Assembly: GCA_964511875.1 (NCBI GenBank)
Contig: CAZEHS010000062.1
Span: 1-19,483 of the forward strand
DNA: 19,483 nucleotides
From: CAZEHS01 sp964511875
Lineage (GTDB): Bacteria; Bacillota; Clostridia; Peptostreptococcales; Acidaminobacteraceae
Reading direction: 5' to 3'
Below are positions 14,772 through 19,483 of this stretch, in pieces. Each line of letters begins with the position of its first letter. Within the stretch, counting starts at the first letter, position 1. The translations under genes and the position numbers were made by a program. Below the pieces are notes generated by a model. The model was not told the DNA's origin. It saw nothing but the letters and a program-made list of their open reading frames with translations, and did not search any database.

Positions 14772-16749
14772 ATTTTTTTCCTGTACGATGGCAACTATTT
14801 TGGTATTGCTGCCATTGAACGGAGTGATTTTTGCCGAGGAAACGCCGGATATCCTGGTAGGGTACAAATCCAGCGCTGCTGCCCTTGAAGCCGGTACTGA
14901 GGTAGATCTGCCCATTCCCATCGAGAACAGGACCTATACGACCATAATGACTATGGTTGTATCTTTGGATGACCCATCCAAATACCCCTTTGAGATTGAG
15001 TCCTTAAGCAGCGCGGCTGCCAGTATCCATCTGGGACCAAAAGAGAAAAAAGTGCTTTATCTTCCGTTGAAGATCATGAAGACAGCTGAAACCAAAACCT
15101 ACCCGGTGGGGCTGACATTTGACTACAATACGCTGGAAGGTTCCAAGGGAACCTTGACCAAGACAATTTATGTGAAGATCTCCAATGCAAATGAACCTCC
15201 AAAGCTCGAAATCCGAAAAACCGATGTCGAAAACACCTATATCGCAGCAGGTGAAAAAGGAACCGTCGCCTTTGATGTCCTGAACAGCGGTGACGTAACC
15301 CTGAAGGATATCAAGGCAACATTCAAGGACCTTGGCGCCGGCCTGTACCCTGCAGAAGGGGAGCAGACCGCATCAATCAGGGAACTGCTCTCAAAGCACA
15401 CTCAGCGGATTTACTTTGAAATCAAGGCGGACGACAAGGCTGAAACCAAATCCTATGTTCAGACTCTTGAGCTTGTTTTCAAGGATGAATATGATAAGGC
15501 CTACACAATTGAAAAGAAGGTTTACATACCCGTACGAAAATCAACGGATCAGGTTCTGGAACTGAATTTTGAAAAAATAAGGGTTCCTGGAACGATAAGA
15601 GCCGGCTCGGATTTCATTGTGGAATTCTCACTGGCGAATCATTCACAGCTTTCTCTGCAGAACGTGACTGCAAAACTGGAGACGGACGCTGGCATCATGT
15701 CCAAATCGGCTCCTGTTCAGCAGGCGAGGAAAATCGATGCCGGACAGTCCTATCCATTCAGCTTCAAGCTGTTTACCAAATCCGACATTGAAGGGAAAAG
15801 CTATCCGGTAAAGGCTGTCATAACCTACGAGGTCGGTACCGGGAATGAACAGAAGACATATTATGAATATCTCAATGTAGATATCAGCAATGCTGCAGGC
15901 AAGACGACTCCCAAGGTGATTGTCAGCAATTACAGTTATGGGAACGGTCCGGTTCTGGCAAATCAAAGTTTTCCATTAAGGATCACGTTTACGAATACAA
16001 ATCGGAACAAGCCTGTTTATAATGCCAAGATCACTTTGGATTCAGCGGAAGACGTATTCACACCGATCAATGCATCCAATTCATTCTTTATAAGCAGCAT
16101 AGGGGCTGGCGGCAGTGTGACGCGGGATGTGTATCTGAAAGCCGATTACAGTGCCAAACCTAAAAACCATCCGATTGAAGTTAAAATCGATTATGAGGAC
16201 GATGAAGGGAAGGCGCTTTCGCTTTCGGATACGATCAGTATTCCTGTCATGCAGGAGCTTATTCCGCGACTGTCGAAGGTTGAAATTCCTCCAGTGTGTA
16301 ATTTGAATACTCCAGCTCAGCTATCCCTGACAGTCTTCAATATCGGGAAAGCAGAAATAAGGAACATTTTCATGACAGTTACGGGAGATCATATTACAAG
16401 CGATCAGGGTGAAACCTATCTGGGGAATCTCGGGGAAGGCAGTGATACATATTTCGACGGATCATTCACTCCGACGGCTTTAGGGGAGCAGAAGGGGACG
16501 ATTCATCTCATGTATCAGGACGGTTCGGGAGAAGAATTTGAAATCATCCACGAATTCACGACGACGGTTGAAGAGATGCCGCCCCTGGAGCCCGGTATGG
16601 ACGGCATGCCTCCGGTGGAAAGCCCGGCTGACAAATGGATCAGGTGGATCAAGATCGGCGCAGGGATCCTACTGGGCGCAGGAATCCTCTTGGGCGGATA
16701 CCGGTATATGAAGCGTCGCAATGCCAGAAAGCTGGCAGAAAAGCTATGA
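14752..16749 (+). CDS. Secreted, membrane-anchored protein with tandem beta-sandwich (NEW3/CARDB-like) domains
   Basis: The 665-residue product begins with a signal peptide (basic start, hydrophobic MATILVLLPLNGVIFA, probable cut after IFA, near residue 28). About five repeated units follow, each with an N-x-G or NxS-type turn and alternating strands: IENRTYTTIM, VLNSGDVTLKDI, LANHSQLSLQNV, TNTNRNKPVYNA and VFNIGKAEIRNI mark their starts. This pattern is seen in NEW3/CARDB-type adhesion-like modules. A transmembrane helix (~636-655) and a basic tail close it. It lies between the ATPase and permease genes and overlaps both, so it is likely the extracytoplasmic partner of the transporter, in the place of MacA. 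ACGGAGGA (14736-14743) supports the ATG at 14752. Substrate is unknown. Confidence 0.75.
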   Translation: MRNYWTRFFSCTMATILVLLPLNGVIFAEETPDILVGYKSSAAALEAGTEVDLPIPIENRTYTTIMTMVVSLDDPSKYPFEIESLSSAAASIHLGPKEKKVLYLPLKIMKTAETKTYPVGLTFDYNTLEGSKGTLTKTIYVKISNANEPPKLEIRKTDVENTYIAAGEKGTVAFDVLNSGDVTLKDIKATFKDLGAGLYPAEGEQTASIRELLSKHTQRIYFEIKADDKAETKSYVQTLELVFKDEYDKAYTIEKKVYIPVRKSTDQVLELNFEKIRVPGTIRAGSDFIVEFSLANHSQLSLQNVTAKLETDAGIMSKSAPVQQARKIDAGQSYPFSFKLFTKSDIEGKSYPVKAVITYEVGTGNEQKTYYEYLNVDISNAAGKTTPKVIVSNYSYGNGPVLANQSFPLRITFTNTNRNKPVYNAKITLDSAEDVFTPINASNSFFISSIGAGGSVTRDVYLKADYSAKPKNHPIEVKIDYEDDEGKALSLSDTISIPVMQELIPRLSKVEIPPVCNLNTPAQLSLTVFNIGKAEIRNIFMTVTGDHITSDQGETYLGNLGEGSDTYFDGSFTPTALGEQKGTIHLMYQDGSGEEFEIIHEFTTTVEEMPPLEPGMDGMPPVESPADKWIRWIKIGAGILLGAGILLGGYRYMKRRNARKLAEKL

Positions 16750-18089
16750 TGCGGCCGGAAGACCTGTTCAGCATCGGTGTCAACAATCTGATCAAGCGTA
16801 AGCTGCGGACCTTTCTGACCCTTCTGGGAGTAGTGATCGGCACTGCCGCCATCGTGGTCCTGGTCTCCCTGAGCAATGGCATGGACAAAGGCTTCCAGGA
16901 CCAGATTGAGCAGATGGGGAGCCTCAATAACATCGATGTGATGAAGCCCTATGGAAACGGTCCCGGACCTGCCGGCCTCAGTACGTCGAAGCTGAAGCTG
17001 GATGACAAGGCCATGGAACAGTTCGAAGCCATTTCCAACGTTGAAGCCGTTCTTCCCATCAAGGAAGCTTATATGAGGATCCTGGTCGGGAAGCAGGTTT
17101 CTGATAAATCGATCATCGGAACCGATCCGGCAAAGCTGGAGATTTTCGGTGCGAAGCTTATGAAAGGCCATAACCTCACAGGGGGACAGAATACTGTCCT
17201 GTTCGGTTTCTCTGCAGATCAGGATTTCTATAATCCAAGGCGGATGAACGATATGAACGGCGGGGGATGGACCGAGCCACCGAAACCGGGAGAAGAAGTT
17301 CCATACGAGCCCAAGCTGAATCTGCTTACCAATCTCATCATTACAGCGGATTATGATTATCCGGATAATCGGAATTCCACTGCGGATCAGAAAAAGCCGA
17401 AAAAATTCAAGGCAAAAGGGGTAGGCATCCTTTCCCGTACCGGGAACTACTTCATTGATTACAGCGCTTTCGTATCACTGAAAACATTGAAACAGATGAT
17501 CAAGGATGATGCAAAGCTTATGGATAATCGGGATGCGCTGCGCAATCTTGATCAATATGAGCGTATGATAGTCCGGGTGGACAGCATCGACAACACCGCC
17601 AAGGTGCAGCAGCAGATCAAGGCCATGGGCTATGAAGCAAGCAGCCTGATGGATATCATCACACAAATGAAAAAGACCAGTCAGATGATGAAACTGATCC
17701 TGGGGGGTGTCGGCGCTGTAAGCCTTCTTGTTGCGGCCATCGGTATCGCTAACACCATGGTCATGAGCATTTATGAACGAACCAGGGAGATCGGGGTGAT
17801 GAAGGTGATCGGAGCCGACCTGGTGGATATCCGGAATATCTTTCTTGTGGAATCCGGATTGATCGGGCTGATAGGCGGAATCATCGGTGTGATTCTCAGC
17901 TATGGTGTCTCCGTCATCATCAATATGATCGGCGCTCAGCAGATGGGGCAGAAGCTCTCTCTGATTGATTTCAAGCTGGCGGTTTTCGGCATCGCATTTT
18001 CAACAGCCATCGGGCTCATATCAGGGTATTCGCCGGCCCGCAGGGCGATGAATCTTTCCGTGCTGAACGCGCTGAGAAACAACGCCTGA
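16749..18089 (+). CDS. MacB/FtsX-type ABC permease
   Basis: A 446-residue permease with the four-helix MacB layout: one helix near the N-terminus (FLTLLGVVIGTAAIVVLVSL), a large extracytoplasmic domain (~40-305), and three helices in the FtsX domain beginning near GVGAVSLLVAAIGIANTMVM, which also carries the conserved YERTREIGVMKVIGA coupling stretch that contacts the ATPase. The ATG at 16749 shares one base with the previous stop (TGATG), and another ATG at 16746 is equally possible. No good ribosome binding site is visible, so coupling to the upstream gene is likely. The proline- and glycine-rich insert around GGGWTEPPKPGEEVPYEP in the outer domain is a local oddity. The gene ends one base before the stop of the convergent recombinase gene. 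Confidence 0.9.
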   Translation: MRPEDLFSIGVNNLIKRKLRTFLTLLGVVIGTAAIVVLVSLSNGMDKGFQDQIEQMGSLNNIDVMKPYGNGPGPAGLSTSKLKLDDKAMEQFEAISNVEAVLPIKEAYMRILVGKQVSDKSIIGTDPAKLEIFGAKLMKGHNLTGGQNTVLFGFSADQDFYNPRRMNDMNGGGWTEPPKPGEEVPYEPKLNLLTNLIITADYDYPDNRNSTADQKKPKKFKAKGVGILSRTGNYFIDYSAFVSLKTLKQMIKDDAKLMDNRDALRNLDQYERMIVRVDSIDNTAKVQQQIKAMGYEASSLMDIITQMKKTSQMMKLILGGVGAVSLLVAAIGIANTMVMSIYERTREIGVMKVIGADLVDIRNIFLVESGLIGLIGGIIGVILSYGVSVIINMIGAQQMGQKLSLIDFKLAVFGIAFSTAIGLISGYSPARRAMNLSVLNALRNNA

Positions 18090-18090
18090 A

Positions 18091-19230
18091 TCAATCCTTT
18101 GACGGCTTTTTGTTCTCGGGCAGCACTTCGTATTGATTGATCAGATCCCGCTTGGCATGGCGCTTGTGGGCGGCGTAGAGCTGGGTGGTAGTGACGTTGT
18201 CGTGATCCAGCAGATTCTGAACATCGAAGATGGAGAAGCCGTATTCGATTAGGGAAGTGGCGGCCGTGGCCCGAAGCTTATGAGGGCTGTAGCCGGAACC
18301 TCTGGGTACGTCCATGGCGATGGATGTGTATTTATTGACGATTACCTGAATCGAACGCTCTGCAAGTCTGGTTTTTCTGTTCGATAGGAACAGCGCATCC
18401 TTGGCATCCGCTGTAAGAATGTTATCAGACGCTCTTTCCAGGTTGATATATTCTTTAACTACCTGCTCACAGGTCTTGTTGATCGGCATCAGTACTTCCT
18501 TGCCCCGTTTTCGAAAAATACGGAATTCGCCGCGGCCGTAGTTGAACGAGGAAATGTTCAGCTGCTGAAGTTCCTTGAGCCGCAGGCCGTAAGTGACAAA
18601 AAGCACCAGTATTGCACGGTCCCGATATCGGGTCTTAGACCAGAATTTCTTTTCCCTTTCATTCAAACCCTCACCGGACATGACTATTTCCATCATTTTA
18701 GATACTTCTTCAATTTCAAGCCGTTTGATGGCGTCCGGCTGGGGCTTTGGAAGCTTGATGGGATTGAAGGCATCTGTTATGTTGACTGGAATCATTTCGG
18801 AACGAAAGAGATATTTGAACAGGACAGAAAGTGATGACCGTTTTCGTGAAAGGGATCTGGAATGGTTTTCGATCTGAGTTTCCCGTTCGTTCTGAATGGT
18901 TATGTATCTGCTTAGGTAATCCAGGTACCAATTGATCTCTCTGGCTGTGATTCTTTGGAACTCTTCCAATGTGATTTTTCGCGGTACAGCTGCTTCCGTT
19001 ATATCCGTTTCACGGATCAGATAGTCCAGAAAGTAGAGGAGATCGTTCAGATATGCTTTCCTGCTTGTCAGGGAGATGGATCCCTTTAAATAGATGGTAT
19101 AATCCTTCAGCCATCCAGGGAGGTTGATTTCCATTTCATGGCAGGCATCCATCAATTTGCTTTCAGCAGCAACTATGTTATCAGGCTTATCCGATTTGTT
19201 CTGAATACGGTATCTGGGATTCGATGGCAT
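18091..19230 (-). CDS. XerS-like tyrosine site-specific recombinase
   Basis: The 379-residue protein has an N-terminal core-binding domain (~35-150) and a C-terminal catalytic domain. The catalytic residues are R217 in TYGLRLKEL, a lysine in the beta-hairpin RKRGKEV (K241 or K244), H317 and R320 in SPHKLRATAA, H343 in LLDHDNV, and the nucleophile Y352 in TQLYAAH. All are present, so it should be active. Length and layout resemble single-recombinase XerS/XerH-type dimer-resolution enzymes more than phage integrases, but the charged N-terminal extension and helical C-terminus do not settle this. No phage or transposon genes are nearby. AAGGAGG lies just before the ATG on the minus strand. A promoter and a 34-bp palindrome lie upstream at 19315-19379. 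The target site is unknown. Confidence 0.88.
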   Translation of the reverse strand: MPSNPRYRIQNKSDKPDNIVAAESKLMDACHEMEINLPGWLKDYTIYLKGSISLTSRKAYLNDLLYFLDYLIRETDITEAAVPRKITLEEFQRITAREINWYLDYLSRYITIQNERETQIENHSRSLSRKRSSLSVLFKYLFRSEMIPVNITDAFNPIKLPKPQPDAIKRLEIEEVSKMMEIVMSGEGLNEREKKFWSKTRYRDRAILVLFVTYGLRLKELQQLNISSFNYGRGEFRIFRKRGKEVLMPINKTCEQVVKEYINLERASDNILTADAKDALFLSNRKTRLAERSIQVIVNKYTSIAMDVPRGSGYSPHKLRATAATSLIEYGFSIFDVQNLLDHDNVTTTQLYAAHKRHAKRDLINQYEVLPENKKPSKD

Positions 19231-19314
19231 GGAGCCTCCTTAAGGGATGTGCTGCAGAATCATTGCGAAGTGGTTGTAACGCTGTATTGCTGGAGATTAT
19301 CGCTTTCTGAATCC

Positions 19315-19344
19315 ATTGTAACACGAGGTTTGTTTGAAAAGCAA
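19315..19344 (-). promoter_or_regulatory. Candidate promoter of the recombinase gene
   Basis: Read leftward: TTGCTT (19339-19344), 18-base spacer, TACAAT (19315-19320) with a TG extension. It gives a leader of about 80 bases before the start at 19230. The -35 is weak and the extended -10 is good. Confidence 0.5.
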
Positions 19345-19345
19345 C

Positions 19346-19379
19346 ATTATTGCGGTAAATATACATTTAACGCAATAAT
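19346..19379. repeat. 34-bp palindrome upstream of the recombinase promoter
   Basis: The 17-base half starting ATTATTGCG is matched by the reverse complement of the half ending CGCAATAAT with two mismatches and no spacer. It sits one base outside the -35 of the recombinase promoter. Size and symmetry suit either a two-dimer regulator site or a recombinase core site with two inverted arms around a central ATATACAT-like crossover. Confidence 0.6.
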
Positions 19380-19444
19380 ACCACTTGGAGAATGAACCCC
19401 CCATCACGAACCGTTATGACTCTTATGCAATGAAGCGATCCTTG

Positions 19445-19475
19445 GCTTCAGGTGGAGTTTCAACTCCATCTGAAG
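19445..19475 (+). repeat. Long hairpin near the right edge
   Basis: GCTTCAGGTGGAG (19445-19457) pairs with CTCCATCTGAAGC (reading to 19475... right arm from 19464) with a single wobble and a short TTTCAA-type loop. No T run follows inside the window. It may be part of a structured RNA, a repeat or a terminator that continues beyond the edge. Apart from this, 19381-19483 shows nothing I can name. Confidence 0.45.
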
Positions 19476-19483
19476 CTTAGTAG

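Noticed and set aside
16515..17171. 218-codon leftward open frame across the end of the beta-sandwich gene and the start of the permease gene
   Set aside because: Antisense to two well-supported genes, no start signals, and composition typical of a shadow frame.
18091..19230. Reading the tyrosine recombinase as a phage or integrative-element integrase
   Set aside because: No phage, conjugation or excisionase genes, no tRNA and no direct-repeat attachment sites are in the window; the layout fits a Xer-type housekeeping enzyme at least as well.
1..19483. CRISPR array, rRNA, tRNA or insertion sequence
   Set aside because: No regularly spaced repeats, no cloverleaf or rRNA-like stretches, and no transposase were seen on reading; the only recombinase is the Xer-like gene at 18091-19230.

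Overview
The window looks like chromosomal DNA of a Gram-positive Firmicute, probably a member of the Clostridia. Four things point that way: the miaA-hfq-ynbB gene order, a lexA/yneA divergent pair controlled by operators of the Gram-positive CGAAC type, strong GGAGG ribosome binding sites, and an MacB-type ABC system that lacks an HlyD-type adaptor. Base composition looks roughly balanced by eye. I cannot name the species.

Layout. (1) 2-1959: housekeeping block with the 3' end of miaA, hfq, a terminator, and a YnbB/methionine gamma-lyase-like PLP enzyme. (2) 2047-12388: an accessory carbohydrate block. A GT4 glycosyltransferase points left. A rightward five-gene run follows: a GT4 transferase fused to an alpha/alpha-barrel-like domain, a stand-alone cupin phosphomannose isomerase, a GDP-mannose pyrophosphorylase, a phosphomannomutase, and a 1198-residue protein with a degenerate GT-A-like N-terminus and a C-terminal GH130 (mannoside phosphorylase) domain. 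(3) 12491-12694: a CsbD-family stress protein. (4) 12803-13910: the SOS pair lexA and yneA, with three well-formed LexA operators. (5) 14037-18089: an ABC exporter-type operon (ATPase, signal-peptide/beta-sandwich membrane protein, MacB/FtsX permease). (6) 18091-19230: a leftward XerS-like tyrosine recombinase with a 34-bp palindrome just upstream of its promoter.

How the genes work together. Block 2 contains the enzymes to turn fructose-6-phosphate into mannose-6-phosphate, mannose-1-phosphate and GDP-mannose, two transferases to polymerise or attach mannose, and a phosphorylase domain that could release mannose-1-phosphate again. None of these proteins shows a signal peptide, membrane span or transporter. 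The simplest reading is a cytosolic mannose polymer or mannoside cycle, comparable in logic to the beta-1,2-mannan (mannogen) reserve of Leishmania. A sigma-B-like promoter candidate precedes the block, and a weaker one precedes csbD, which suggests stress control; both are inferences from motif matches. This mannose block is the most likely place for an undescribed system.
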